From JBGPOS01 sp041488155 (GTDB taxonomy: Bacteria; Chloroflexota; Dehalococcoidia; Tepidiformales; Tepidiformaceae), in the NCBI GenBank assembly GCA_041488155.1, contig JBGPOS010000018.1, positions 1 through 58,918 of the forward strand: a stretch of DNA of 58,918 nt. Reading direction: 5' to 3'. A program made the position numbers and the translations under genes. The stretch's first letter is position 1. The number at the start of each line of letters is the position of its first letter. The notes under the pieces were generated by a model. That model was not told where the DNA came from. It was given only the letters and a program-made list of their open reading frames with translations, and made no database searches. Shown here in pieces: positions 16,015 to 24,991 of the stretch.

Positions 16015-16990
16015 GCTCACCGTTCGCGATGCGACAGAAGCCGACGGACCGCTGCTTGCCGCCCTCGAATTGAGTGCGCCATTGGTTTTCGGCGACTCTT
16101 CGATCACGATCGACCGGGGCCACGACTACTTCGCCGCCGCGCGGCTCATGGGCGACTACGTTGCGCTGCTCGCGGAAATCGATGGGGAACCCGCTGGCGT
16201 CCTCTGTGGGGCCGGACGAAGGGCGCCGATAGGGGGCCTGGTCCGCAGGCTCGTCTACGTGCACCACGCCCGCATCCCTCCTGCGTTCCAGGGTCGCGGA
16301 GTCGGCCGCGAACTCAGTGCGCAGCTCCTGAAGCACCTCAGGTTCAAGGAAATCGATTCTCAGTACTGGTACGTCTCTCCCGAAAACGCCCGCTCTCAGG
16401 CGTTCGTGGCCAGGGCGGAGAACAAGTGGAGCTTCGGGCCCGTCCAGGCGCGGATCGAGTGCTCGGCACTCGCCGGTCCGCCGGCGGGGCGTGCCGCGAC
16501 CCCTGCCGACGCGCGGGAGATAGTTGCCATTCTCAACTCCTGCCACATGGGCGAAGAGATGTTCCTGCCCTACACAGCGGAGTCGTTCGCGGCCCGCATG
16601 GAGCGTGACCCGGGTCAGTACTCGTGGAAACGGGTCTGGCTCTCCGAGGGCGCTGTGGTAGGAGTTTGGCCCCTCGGCGAGAGCATCTCAGTCCGCTCCC
16701 GCCACCCCGACGGAAGGGAGACCATCGATCGTGGGGCCGCCGTGCTCGACTACGGCTTCCTGCCAGGCGCCGAAACGGAGTTCCTCGATCTCCTGGGCGC
16801 CTGGTGTGGCTGGCTCCTTGCCAGGGGAATGACCTCGCTAGAGATCTTCACGTCGGAGTACTCGCCCACTTGGGGGAGCGCAAGCAAGCTTCCGGCGACG
16901 TTCGATCCTATCGATCTCTGGACTCCCGGCATCCCCGAGCCTGTGGATGCAGCCGCCCACGGGCTCTACGTTGACCGTGCCTTTTTCTGA
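16001..16990 (+). CDS. GNAT acetyltransferase with second GNAT-like half
   Basis: 329 residues. The first half (to about 155) is a standard GNAT domain: TVRDATEADGPLL at the start, VYVHHARIPPAFQGRGVGREL with the acetyl-CoA pyrophosphate-binding Q/R-x-x-G-x-G/A motif, and SPENARSQAFVAR near the end. The second half begins AATPADAREIVAILNSCH, another GNAT-type opening, but its CoA loop is not recognisable, so it is probably a degenerate partner domain as in two-domain GNAT proteins. ATG 16001 lies in the 7-nt repeat just after the upstream stop. Substrate unknown. Confidence 0.75.
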   Translation: MSDEGLTVRDATEADGPLLAALELSAPLVFGDSSITIDRGHDYFAAARLMGDYVALLAEIDGEPAGVLCGAGRRAPIGGLVRRLVYVHHARIPPAFQGRGVGRELSAQLLKHLRFKEIDSQYWYVSPENARSQAFVARAENKWSFGPVQARIECSALAGPPAGRAATPADAREIVAILNSCHMGEEMFLPYTAESFAARMERDPGQYSWKRVWLSEGAVVGVWPLGESISVRSRHPDGRETIDRGAAVLDYGFLPGAETEFLDLLGAWCGWLLARGMTSLEIFTSEYSPTWGSASKLPATFDPIDLWTPGIPEPVDAAAHGLYVDRAFF

Positions 16991-17130
16991 GTCGGAAGAG
17001 GCGCCGTCGTTAACAAGTGGTGTGAAGTTTCGTCAAGAAAATAGTGGCGGAGGGGTAGAAACGTGTGGTACGTTACGCCTCCGGCTGAAACGGAGGTAGC
17101 TGTCGGCGGGGTGGCCTGGCGCTTTGAGTA

Positions 17131-17173
17131 AAGAAAAAGGGGCTTGATGCCATCTCCCAATGCATCAAGCCCC
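17131..17173 (-). terminator. intrinsic terminator of the dcw cluster
   Basis: A perfect 12-bp inverted repeat, GGGGCTTGATGC (17139-17150) with GCATCAAGCCCC (17162-17173), around an 11-nt loop. On the minus strand it is followed by TTTTTCTTTA. It lies about 60 bases after the ftsZ stop, so it ends the long division/wall operon. Confidence 0.9.
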
Positions 17174-17232
17174 GTGCTTCCCGAATGCTTCGGGTGAGCG
17201 TCCTTCCGGACTTAGCGCGCTCGGCTAGATAG

Positions 17233-18420
17233 CTACCTCCTTTCAGCCAGCTTCGCTACTACCCCTTCGTTCACGGCGTACAGTGCGTTCATCGAACGCA
17301 CGTTCCGCCGCAGGAACGCGGGCAGTTCAGCGTCTTCCACGCTCGACACACCCGGCAGCCCGATGTCCGCGATGCGGCGCACCTGGCGTGGGTCTTCGAT
17401 CATCTGGGCCTTCGGCGGGAACCCGGTGGCGATGACCGTCATGTGTATCTCTTCGCCCACGCGAGCGTCGACGACGGTCCCGAAGATGATGTTCGCCGAA
17501 GGGTCGACAACCTCGGCGACCACGCGAGCGGCCATGTCCAGCTCGCGCATCTTCAAGTTGCCGCTGTGGGTGATGTTGAAGAGCACGCTGTGCGCGCCGT
17601 CGATCGATTGGTCGAGCAACGGGCTGGTCGTCGCAGCGCGGGCGGCGTCCACTGCACGGTTGTCGCCTGAGCCAGCCCCGACGGCGAGCAGTGCGGGCCC
17701 GGCTTCTGCCATCGTCGCCCGCACGTCGTTGAAGTCGAGGTTGATTGAGCCGTTCTGGCTGATGATGTTGGAGATCGACTGGATCGCCTGGCGGAGTACG
17801 TCGTCGGCCGTTTCGAAGGCTTCTTCGACGGTGCAGTCCTCCGGGCAGATCTCCATGAGCCGGGCGTTTGGGATGGCGATGAGAGTGTCGACCTTGTCGC
17901 GGAGGCGGGCGAGTCCCTCTTCTGCCTGGCGCATACGGCGGGCGCCCTCCCACGCGAACGGCTTAGTGACGACGCCGATTGTGAGGGCGCCGCAGTCCTT
18001 GGCAATCTCCGCCACGACGGGCGCCGCGCCCGTGCCAGTCCCACCCCCCATACCGGCCGTGACGAATACCATCTCTGTGCCCCGGAAGAGCTCGTAGAGC
18101 TCATCGCGGCTTTCGTCGGCTGCCCGCTCGCCGCGGGCCGGGTCGCCGCCTACACCCAGGCCCTTGGTCAGCTTTTCTCCGATGCGGATGCGGCTCCCCG
18201 CGTCCGAGGCCATCAAGGCCTGGGCATCCGTGTTGCAGGCCACGAACGTGACCCCCGGGATGCGGGCCTTGACCATGCGGTTGACGGCATTGCAGCCGCC
18301 ACCGCCCACGCCCACCACCTTGATGTCGGGGAGCAGTTCGGTGTCGTATCGAATGCTCATGTTGTGGTCCCTTCCTTTCCGAAATGGCTCTTCGCTGCGG
18401 GTGAAGTCGATGAGGCTCAT
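17233..18420 (-). CDS. ftsZ: cell division GTPase FtsZ
   Basis: 395 residues from ATG 18420, chosen for AAAGGAGG nine bases upstream; ATG 18360 (20 codons in) also has GGAAGGGA and is a possible second start. GTP-binding segment VGVGGGGCNAVNRM (about 36-49), tubulin signature GGGTGTG (about 125-131) and T7 loop NLDFND (about 227-232) are intact, so it should polymerise and hydrolyse GTP. The C-terminal linker is very short, and the conserved-tail-like LPAFLRR (366-372) is followed by 23 extra residues instead of ending the protein. Last gene of the cluster; 19 nt after ftsA. Confidence 0.97.
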   Translation of the reverse strand: MSLIDFTRSEEPFRKGRDHNMSIRYDTELLPDIKVVGVGGGGCNAVNRMVKARIPGVTFVACNTDAQALMASDAGSRIRIGEKLTKGLGVGGDPARGERAADESRDELYELFRGTEMVFVTAGMGGGTGTGAAPVVAEIAKDCGALTIGVVTKPFAWEGARRMRQAEEGLARLRDKVDTLIAIPNARLMEICPEDCTVEEAFETADDVLRQAIQSISNIISQNGSINLDFNDVRATMAEAGPALLAVGAGSGDNRAVDAARAATTSPLLDQSIDGAHSVLFNITHSGNLKMRELDMAARVVAEVVDPSANIIFGTVVDARVGEEIHMTVIATGFPPKAQMIEDPRQVRRIADIGLPGVSSVEDAELPAFLRRNVRSMNALYAVNEGVVAKLAERR

Positions 18421-18439
18421 TCCCCGGTTCCTCCTTTGC

Positions 18440-19687
18440 TTACTGGGGCATAAGTGCCCTTCCGAATGAGGCGAGCCGCCGGAAGAGCCCACCCATGGCG
18501 GGCACTTCGAAGCCGGCTCCCGATGTTTCTACCGCCCGTTCGCGATCTCCCAGCGCGAACTCCACAAGGCCTATGGCGGTTGCATACGCGGGCGTCCCGA
18601 TGATGTCGTTCAGCCCGGAGTAGCCGTGAGGGCGTCCGAGGCGGGCCGGCAATCCGAGCCGCGCCTCCGCCACTTCCGGGAGGCCGCGCAACTGGCTGCT
18701 GCCCCCCGTCAGGACCAGGCCCGCCGCGATCTTGTCGAGATAGCCCGCTCGCTTCAGTTCGAGCGCGACCATCTCGAGGATCTCCTCGCTGCGGGCCTGC
18801 AGGATCTCGCAGATGTGGATCAGCGGAACCACCTTCTGCGTCTGGGTCCCGAATGCCTGGATCTCTATCGTCTCGTTGTTCATCGCGAGGTCGGCGAAAG
18901 CGGCGCCGTATTCGCACTTCACCTCTTCTGCGCTCTCCCAGGGGCAACGGAGCACCCGTGCGAGGTCGTGCGTGAGGTGCGATCCGGCGATGGGCAGGCA
19001 CGTCGTATGGGCCACCGTCCCTTCGTCGTAGACCGCGACCGAAGTGGTGCTGCCGCCGATGTCGATGAGCGCGACACCCTGCATCCGCTCCTGCTCCGAG
19101 AGGACGCTGGTCGCCGAGGCGATCGATTCGAGGATGACGTCGTCCACCTGTACGCCCGCCCCTTCGACGCACTTGGTGAGGTTTTGGATCGCCGAGACCG
19201 CGCCGGTGACGATGTGGGTCTCCGCGTCGAGCCGTCCGCCATACATCCCGACCGGGTCGCTCACCTGGTCGGTGCCCTCGACCCAGTAGCCGCGAGGAAG
19301 GATGTGGAGCACCTGGCGCGTCGGAGGAATGCTGATCTGCCCGGCAGCTTCCAGTACGCGCGCCCGGTCGTCCCCGGAAATCGGCCGGGAGCGGTCGGGA
19401 ATGGCCACGATCCCGCGGTTGTTCTGCGAACTGATGTGGTTCCCCGAGATCCCTACCACCGCACTGAGGATTCGCATCCCGCAGGACTGTTCGGCCTTGT
19501 CGACCGCCGTAGCAATCGCTTCGCGTGCCGATTGGATGTTGTCGATCACGCCTCGCGAAAGCCCCGAGGCTGGCGCCACGCCGACGCCAAGGATGCGCGT
19601 CTCGTATTGGTCGCTGAGGTCCCCCACGACCACCGCGACCTTGGTCGAGCCCACATCGATAGCTGCTACCGTGCTCCTTCGTTTCAT
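18440..19687 (-). CDS. ftsA: cell division protein FtsA
   Basis: 415 residues from ATG 19687 (AGAGGGAT upstream). Actin-fold ATPase: phosphate-1 loop AAIDVGSTKVAVVVGD, phosphate-2 VALIDIGGSTTSVAVYDEG, adenosine motif LVLTGGSSQLRGLPE, and the 1C domain (SHT-type region) between about 85 and 165. The C-terminus GGLFRRLASFGRALM forms an amphipathic helix, the membrane-targeting sequence that tethers FtsZ to the membrane. Lies 19 nt after ftsQ and 19 nt before ftsZ; the same spacing on both sides. Confidence 0.96.
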   Translation of the reverse strand: MKRRSTVAAIDVGSTKVAVVVGDLSDQYETRILGVGVAPASGLSRGVIDNIQSAREAIATAVDKAEQSCGMRILSAVVGISGNHISSQNNRGIVAIPDRSRPISGDDRARVLEAAGQISIPPTRQVLHILPRGYWVEGTDQVSDPVGMYGGRLDAETHIVTGAVSAIQNLTKCVEGAGVQVDDVILESIASATSVLSEQERMQGVALIDIGGSTTSVAVYDEGTVAHTTCLPIAGSHLTHDLARVLRCPWESAEEVKCEYGAAFADLAMNNETIEIQAFGTQTQKVVPLIHICEILQARSEEILEMVALELKRAGYLDKIAAGLVLTGGSSQLRGLPEVAEARLGLPARLGRPHGYSGLNDIIGTPAYATAIGLVEFALGDRERAVETSGAGFEVPAMGGLFRRLASFGRALMPQ

Positions 19688-19706
19688 GCCTGATCCCTCT
19701 CTCCTC

Positions 19707-20570
19707 TTACTGCAACACCGGCCGGTTCCCGTACCGGAGGTCGATGGTCGCGTATTTGATGCCCAGCGCCTTAGCCTGCTGGGCCATGGCGGCCCAGACC
19801 GCAATCTTGTAGGCGATCGAACTGGAGTCCCCGAAGAGAGCCTTCTCGCCGCGGGAGGTGGTCACTTCGACACCTTTGCCCGCCACAAAGGCAACTTCAG
19901 TGACCGCGATGCCCAGCTGTTTGGGTAGCTTCGCGTAAAGCTCAGCGGCGGCGTCGACGGCCTGGTAGTTCACCCGGTCGCCAGTTCTCAGCGATGTCAG
20001 CTCGTAGCTGCGAACGACTGGCGATCCCTGGGGTGGAGGTGTGGTCCCAAGCACGATCCCGTCGCGATCAATCGTGTAGGCCACTCCCGCTTGCTCCCAC
20101 GTGCCCCAGGGCTGGCGCTCCGTCACTTCGATCTTGATGCCGCGCGGCCACGCCCGTTCGATCCTGACTGAGGCCAGGAGGGGGATCCGGTAGAGCTCCT
20201 TCTGGGCGGCCGCCAGGTCGGCGGTGAACATGTTTTCGCCCGTGAGGCCAGCCTTCTCCACGAGAGTGTCTGCCGGCACCTGCCGGTTGCCCTGCACCTC
20301 AACGTCCCGAATCGAAAAGAGAGGCGACCGCCAGGCCACGCCGACGGCCGCGCCGAGGAGGGCAAGGCTGCCGGCCCCGATGGCCAGCGCCCACCATGCC
20401 CGCCGAAAGCGAGGCGCCCTGCTGACCCCCGACCCTGCTGCCGGAGGAGGGGCGCCGGCGTTCGATCTCTTCACGATCGTCCGCGCCCGCCGTTCGCCAA
20501 CCGAGCCGCTGCGTTTGACGACGAGCCGGGGCCAGCGATTCCGGGGACCGCGGTTGCGCTTCACGATCAT
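19707..20570 (-). CDS. ftsQ: cell division protein FtsQ (POTRA domain)
   Basis: 287 residues from ATG 20570, preceded by GAGGAGG and overlapping the ddl stop by 4 nt (ATGA). A basic cytoplasmic tail of about 55 residues with three [IV]VKR repeats precedes one membrane helix (WWALAIGAGSLALLGAAVGVAW). Outside is a POTRA domain, SIRDVEVQGNRQVPADTL to KIEVTERQPWGTW, then the FtsQ beta domain. It recruits FtsL and other late division proteins to the septum in known systems. The last segment (DLRYGNRPVLQ) is the usual FtsQ end. Confidence 0.93.
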   Translation of the reverse strand: MIVKRNRGPRNRWPRLVVKRSGSVGERRARTIVKRSNAGAPPPAAGSGVSRAPRFRRAWWALAIGAGSLALLGAAVGVAWRSPLFSIRDVEVQGNRQVPADTLVEKAGLTGENMFTADLAAAQKELYRIPLLASVRIERAWPRGIKIEVTERQPWGTWEQAGVAYTIDRDGIVLGTTPPPQGSPVVRSYELTSLRTGDRVNYQAVDAAAELYAKLPKQLGIAVTEVAFVAGKGVEVTTSRGEKALFGDSSSIAYKIAVWAAMAQQAKALGIKYATIDLRYGNRPVLQ

Positions 20571-21622
20571 CGCCGCGCCCTCCTCGCGTGCCGTTCGAAG
20601 GCCAGTTCGAGGATCCGCGTGAGTAGATCGCTGTAGCCGATGCCCGAAGCCTCCCAAAGCTTCGGGTACATGCTGATGCTGGTGAAACCGGGGATGGTGT
20701 TCACCTCGTTCGCGATCACTTCGACTCCCCCGCAGACGAAGAAGTCGACTCGCGCGTATCCCTCGCAACCCATCACCCGGTACATCCGCAGGGCCAGTTC
20801 GCGCACGCGTTCGGCTGTCTCGTCAGCGATGCGGGCCGGGATGTGGAGCCTCGTCTTCGAATCGGCGGCGTACTTGCTCTCGTAGTCGTAGAAGTCCCGG
20901 TCCGGCTCGACCTCGCCCACGATGCTCGCCTCCGGGCGTTCGTTGCCCAGGATCGAACACTCGACTTCCTGCCCCTGGATCGCTTCTTCGACGACCGCCT
21001 TGTCGTCGTAGGCGAAGGCTGCCTGGAAGGCCATCGGCAGGTCTTCGCGCGAACGCACACGGGTAATCCCGACGCTGGAGCCGCCGTTCGCGGGCTTCAC
21101 GAAGCAGGGATACTCCGGGCCAGCCTCGATGAAGCGGGCGACGGAATCGCTGTCGCTCTGTGCTTCCCACGATCGAACCACGGCGTAGCGGGGCAGGCGG
21201 ATGCCCGCCTCGCGGAAGAGCGCCTTCATGAGCGCTTTGTCCATGCCGACGGCGCTCGCCGCTACTCCTGCCCCGGCGTAAGGGAGGCCGGCCATTTCGA
21301 GCAGCCCCTGGAGCGTCCCGTCTTCGCCGTACGTCCCGTGGACGAGCGGGAAGGCGACCGCGCACGATGCAAGGGCCGTCAGCGCAGACACGCTCGTCAG
21401 CATCGAACCGCCTGCATCGCCTGCGAACGTCGTCCTCCCCTGGTCGAGTCCGGCTCCCGCTTCCTCGGGCGGAAGCCACGAACCGCTGCGCGTCACCGCC
21501 AGCGGGACCACCTCCCAGCGTTCCCGGTCGAGCGCGGCCATCACACCCCGCGCGCTGCGCACGCTCACCTCGTGCTCACCCGAGCGGCCGCCAAAGATGA
21601 CCGCGACCCGTTCCTTCGCCAT
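20567..21622 (-). CDS. ddl: D-alanine--D-alanine ligase
   Basis: 351 residues from ATG 21622, which overlaps the murB stop by one base (TGATG) with GGGGGA six bases upstream; ATG 21628 two codons earlier is also possible. N-terminal VAVIFGGRSGEHEVSVRSA is the family signature; ATP-grasp elements FVKPANGGSSVGI, EEAIQGQEVECSILGN and ARVDFFVCGGVEVIANEVNTIPGFT, with the metal-binding N-E-V-N, are all present. Makes the D-Ala-D-Ala dipeptide that MurF adds to the precursor. Its place between murB and ftsQ is common. Confidence 0.96.
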   Translation of the reverse strand: MAKERVAVIFGGRSGEHEVSVRSARGVMAALDRERWEVVPLAVTRSGSWLPPEEAGAGLDQGRTTFAGDAGGSMLTSVSALTALASCAVAFPLVHGTYGEDGTLQGLLEMAGLPYAGAGVAASAVGMDKALMKALFREAGIRLPRYAVVRSWEAQSDSDSVARFIEAGPEYPCFVKPANGGSSVGITRVRSREDLPMAFQAAFAYDDKAVVEEAIQGQEVECSILGNERPEASIVGEVEPDRDFYDYESKYAADSKTRLHIPARIADETAERVRELALRMYRVMGCEGYARVDFFVCGGVEVIANEVNTIPGFTSISMYPKLWEASGIGYSDLLTRILELAFERHARRARR

Positions 21623-22536
21623 CACCATTCCCCCACAAAGGCCACTTCGCGTTCGAGCCGGATGCCGAACTGCTCTTGCACGCGCCGTTCCGCTTCCTCT
21701 ACCAGCCAGGCCACGTCGGCCGCCCGAGCGTTGCCGTAGTTCACGAAGAAGTTGCAGTGCTTGTCGCTCACGGCGGCCTCGCCGCGCTCCATCCCGCGCA
21801 TGCCAACGGCGTCGACGAGCCTCCACGCAGGACGCTCGGGCGGGTTCTTGAACATCGATCCGGCGTTGCGCCCGCGTGGTTGGGCAGCCAACCGCTTGCT
21901 GTCGTACTGCGCGACCCGGGCCATCAGCTCTTTCGCCTCGCCTGGCACCAGCCGCACTTCGGTGTCGAGCACTGCCCGGGAAGCGAACTGCCCGCGCGTG
22001 AACACGCTCCCTCTGTACACGAGCGCGAGGTCAGCCACGTCTACCCACGCGGCCCGTCCGCCGGCGTCTTGCAGCTTGACGCGGGTGAGCACGTCGCCAA
22101 GACAGCCACCGTAGGCGCCTGCGTTGTAGACGACTGCGCCCCCCAGGGTTCCCGGGATACCAACCGCCCAGGCGAGGCCATCCAGGCCGAGGCGGCACAT
22201 CTTGCGGGCAAAGCCGGCGAAGCTGGCGCCGCTCTCGACGCGATAGGTCGTCCTCGTGTCGTCCGCTTCCTCGGCCCGCGCGCGGTTGTCGATCACGAGC
22301 CCCCGGATGCCCGCATCGGCAACGAGGATGTTGCTGCCGCTGCCGAGAACGAAGGAACCCACGCCGGCGTCGTTGGCGGCCACCACAGCCGCCCCAAGCG
22401 CCTCGGCGCCGCGGACCGTGAGGAACAGATCCGCCGGGCCGCCCACCCCAAACGTCGTGTGCCGAGAGAGCGGCTCGCTCCGGCGAAGGTCTCCGAGCCC
22501 TTCAAGGGTCGCCGCCACCCGTTCGAGCGCGGTCAT
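21622..22536 (-). CDS. murB: UDP-N-acetylenolpyruvoylglucosamine reductase
   Basis: 304 residues, FAD-binding MurB of the shorter (type II) kind. TTFGVGGPADLFL and GSGSNILVADAGIRG are FAD-contact segments; GIPGTLGGAVVYNAGAYGG carries the pyrophosphate loop; GSMFKNPPERPAW holds the catalytic Ser in the type II position, and the C-terminal Glu lies in the REVAF region. It reduces the enolpyruvyl group to give UDP-MurNAc. Start overlaps the murC stop (ATGA). Its position between murC and ddl resembles many Gram-positive clusters. Confidence 0.95.
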   Translation of the reverse strand: MTALERVAATLEGLGDLRRSEPLSRHTTFGVGGPADLFLTVRGAEALGAAVVAANDAGVGSFVLGSGSNILVADAGIRGLVIDNRARAEEADDTRTTYRVESGASFAGFARKMCRLGLDGLAWAVGIPGTLGGAVVYNAGAYGGCLGDVLTRVKLQDAGGRAAWVDVADLALVYRGSVFTRGQFASRAVLDTEVRLVPGEAKELMARVAQYDSKRLAAQPRGRNAGSMFKNPPERPAWRLVDAVGMRGMERGEAAVSDKHCNFFVNYGNARAADVAWLVEEAERRVQEQFGIRLEREVAFVGEW

Positions 22537-23903
22537 CGCAGCAGCTCCAGGATCTTCGGCCCGACCTCGACGACGTCGCCGGCGCCGATGGTGAAAATGA
22601 CGTCGCCCGGTTTCGCGAGGCTCGCCGCCTGCTCCGCGGCGTCGTCGAAGGTGGCCGCGTAGCGCGCAGGCGGCTCCTCGATCGCTGCCGCGAGATCACG
22701 GGCGCCTCGTCCCTCAAGCGGCGTTTCCCGTGCCGCGTACGTCTCAAGCACGATTAGCGCATCCAACCCGCTCCAGCACCGGGTCCACTCGTTCCAGAGG
22801 TACGAAATTCTGCTGTAGGTGTGGGGCTGGTGGACGCCTATCAGCCGCCCCTCGGGGAATCGCGTGCGCGCGGCCGAAATCATCGCCCGCACCTCGGTAG
22901 GGTGGTGGGCATAGTCGTCCATGACCAGCACGCCGCCCGCCTCGCCGACCACCTCGAAGCGCCGCTTCGCGCCTCGGAATCGGCCCAGTGCCTCCCGCAC
23001 CGTCTCGAAAGCGATCCCTTCGCCGAGGCAGGCCGCAGCGGCGCCCACTGCGTTGCGGACGAAGTGATCGGCAGCCAGGCCAACCCGCAGGTCGCCGGCC
23101 GGGGCGCCTCCTCGCTCCAGGAGGAACGTAGCTTCGCTGTCTGTCTTGACGATGTTGCGGCCCCGCCAGTAGCGGGTGCCTTCGATGCCGTAGGACTCCG
23201 CCTGGATCGGTTCGTCCTCGACAGATTCGCAGAGGCTCCGGGCGCCCGGGTCGTCCCAGCAGGCCACCAACCGGCCTCCGGGTACGATCTTCCTGGCGAA
23301 CTCAACGAACGCTTCGTGGTAGGCGGCGGGCGTGCCGTAGTAGTCGAGGTGGTCTGGCTCCACGTTCGTCACCACTGCGACGGCCGGGCTGTATTCGTGG
23401 AAGGCCCGCTTGTATTCGTCGGCTTCGACCACGCACAGGTCGCCCTCGCCCCAGGCGGCGTGGCCCCCGAGGTCGATGCTCTCGCCACCGAGCAGATACA
23501 TTGGCTTGCGGCCGGCCAGGGTGAGCGTCCAGGCGATAAGGCTCGATGTCGTCGTTTTGCCGTGAGCCCCGGCGACGGCGATGACGCGCTTGCCCTCCAT
23601 CAACCGGGCGACCATTTCCGCTCGCAACATCACCGGGATGCCACGCTTTCGGGCCTCGACGATCTCCGGATTGTCTTCGCCTGCCGCGGCCGTGGTCACG
23701 ACAAGGGCAGCGTCACCCACGTTCGCGGCATCGTGTCCCGCGAACACGACCGCGCCAAGGTCCTCGAGTTTCTGCGTCAGCCGCGAGGGCCGCAGGTCGC
23801 TTCCGCGCACGGTCTGGCCTCGTTCGAGCAGCAGCTGGGCGATGGCCGACATGTGCATGCCGCCGATCCCCACAAGATGCACGGGCCCGCGAATCTCGGT
23901 CAT
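22533..23903 (-). CDS. murC: UDP-N-acetylmuramate--L-alanine ligase
   Basis: 456 residues. N-terminal Rossmann-type region HLVGIGGMHMSAIAQLLLERG, central ATP-binding GAHGKTTTSSL (P-loop), ENP-equivalent VEADEYKRAFHEYSPAVAVVTNVEPDHLDYY, and the C-terminal domain with MDDYAHHPTEVRAMI and GAGDV near the end. Adds L-Ala to UDP-MurNAc. The H in MDDYAHHPTE distinguishes MurC from MurD to MurF. Overlaps murG and murB by 4 nt on each side. Confidence 0.96.
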   Translation of the reverse strand: MTEIRGPVHLVGIGGMHMSAIAQLLLERGQTVRGSDLRPSRLTQKLEDLGAVVFAGHDAANVGDAALVVTTAAAGEDNPEIVEARKRGIPVMLRAEMVARLMEGKRVIAVAGAHGKTTTSSLIAWTLTLAGRKPMYLLGGESIDLGGHAAWGEGDLCVVEADEYKRAFHEYSPAVAVVTNVEPDHLDYYGTPAAYHEAFVEFARKIVPGGRLVACWDDPGARSLCESVEDEPIQAESYGIEGTRYWRGRNIVKTDSEATFLLERGGAPAGDLRVGLAADHFVRNAVGAAAACLGEGIAFETVREALGRFRGAKRRFEVVGEAGGVLVMDDYAHHPTEVRAMISAARTRFPEGRLIGVHQPHTYSRISYLWNEWTRCWSGLDALIVLETYAARETPLEGRGARDLAAAIEEPPARYAATFDDAAEQAASLAKPGDVIFTIGAGDVVEVGPKILELLR

Positions 23904-24991
23904 CTGAGCGCCACCCGCGAAATCAGTTCTGCGATTGCCGCTGCGGCGCCCGGGCGCGCGAGCCCTTGCGCTGCCGCCCGCATTCCGGCCAGCCGCTGAG
24001 GATCGCCGAGCAACTTGAGGATGCTTGGGGACAGGCCAGCGAGGTCATCTTCCTCGATGACGATTGCCGCGCCCGCCCGGGCGAGCCAGCCGGCGTTGTC
24101 GCGCTGATGCCCCCCCGCGTACTTGCCTGGGACAAGGATCGCCGGAAGCGAAGCGGCGGGAAGCTCGCCAAGGGTGCTCGCCCCGGCGCGCATCACGGCT
24201 AGGTCCGCTGCCAACATCACGGCCGGGAGGTCGTCGCGGAACGGGGCTGCGCGATAGCGGTCCCCCAGCGAGCGATCCAGCGAGTCGTGGAGGCGGATCG
24301 CCGCGGCGTAGTCTGCCTCGCCGGTGACGTGGAAGACGGTTGCCTCTCGCGCCAGCGCCGGCAACGCTCCGAACACTGCCTGGTTGAGTGCCCTCGCGCC
24401 TTGCGTCGCGCCGGCCACGACGACCACCCGTTCGTCGCAGGAGAGGCCGAGCTGCGCGCGTGCCTGGTCTCGGGTCTGGTCGAAGAAGGACGCCCGGACG
24501 GGGTAGCCCGTGACGACCGTCTTGCTACGAGGCAGATGGGCCAGCGCCGCCTCCGTGGTGGTCGCCATCTGCGTCGCCAGGATCGTCTCCGCCTTCACCG
24601 CCCAGCCCGGGCTGACGTCGGGCAGGTACACGACGAGAGGACGGCGAAGGAGCCGTGCCCCGACGCTGCAGGGGAAGCTCCCGTAGCCGCCGGTACTGAA
24701 GACCACGTCTGGGTCGAAGGCCTTGAGCCGGCGCGTCGCGACGACGGCGCCCTGGAGGATCCGGAGGACGCCCTGGGCGATTCGCAGCGGCCCTCGCCCG
24801 CGCACGGCCGCGGCCGGCACCGCCACGAACTGCAGGCCGCGCGCCTCCACCATCTCCCGCTCGCCCCGGTCGTCGGGTCCGAAGAAGCACACAGCAGGGC
24901 TGTCTGACGCCCGCGCGCGGAAGGCGTCCAGCACCACCAGTGCCGGGATGATGTGCCCCCCAGTCCCGCCGGCGGTCAGCGCGAGCCTCAC
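23900..24991 (-). CDS. murG: undecaprenyl-diphospho-muramoylpentapeptide GlcNAc transferase
   Basis: 363 residues, GT-B glycosyltransferase acting on lipid I at the inner membrane face. N-terminal LTAGGTGGHIIPALVV is the glycine-rich loop of MurG; VFSTGGYGSFP matches the second glycine loop; the UDP-binding C-terminal domain has VVVVAGATQGARALN, ADLAVMRAGASTLGELPA and PAILVPGKYAGGHQRDNA. GTG start overlaps the ftsW stop (GTGA, 24988-24991). Confidence 0.95.
   Translation of the reverse strand: MRLALTAGGTGGHIIPALVVLDAFRARASDSPAVCFFGPDDRGEREMVEARGLQFVAVPAAAVRGRGPLRIAQGVLRILQGAVVATRRLKAFDPDVVFSTGGYGSFPCSVGARLLRRPLVVYLPDVSPGWAVKAETILATQMATTTEAALAHLPRSKTVVTGYPVRASFFDQTRDQARAQLGLSCDERVVVVAGATQGARALNQAVFGALPALAREATVFHVTGEADYAAAIRLHDSLDRSLGDRYRAAPFRDDLPAVMLAADLAVMRAGASTLGELPAASLPAILVPGKYAGGHQRDNAGWLARAGAAIVIEEDDLAGLSPSILKLLGDPQRLAGMRAAAQGLARPGAAAAIAELISRVALR

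Noticed and set aside
17000..17060. TTGACG-17-TTAACG on the minus strand
   Set aside because: Would point antisense into the GNAT gene with no ORF behind it; -10 match is poor.
17080..17100. CCTCCG/CGGAGG hairpin after the GNAT gene
   Set aside because: Only six pairs and no U-run; the much stronger hairpin at 17139-17173 explains termination.
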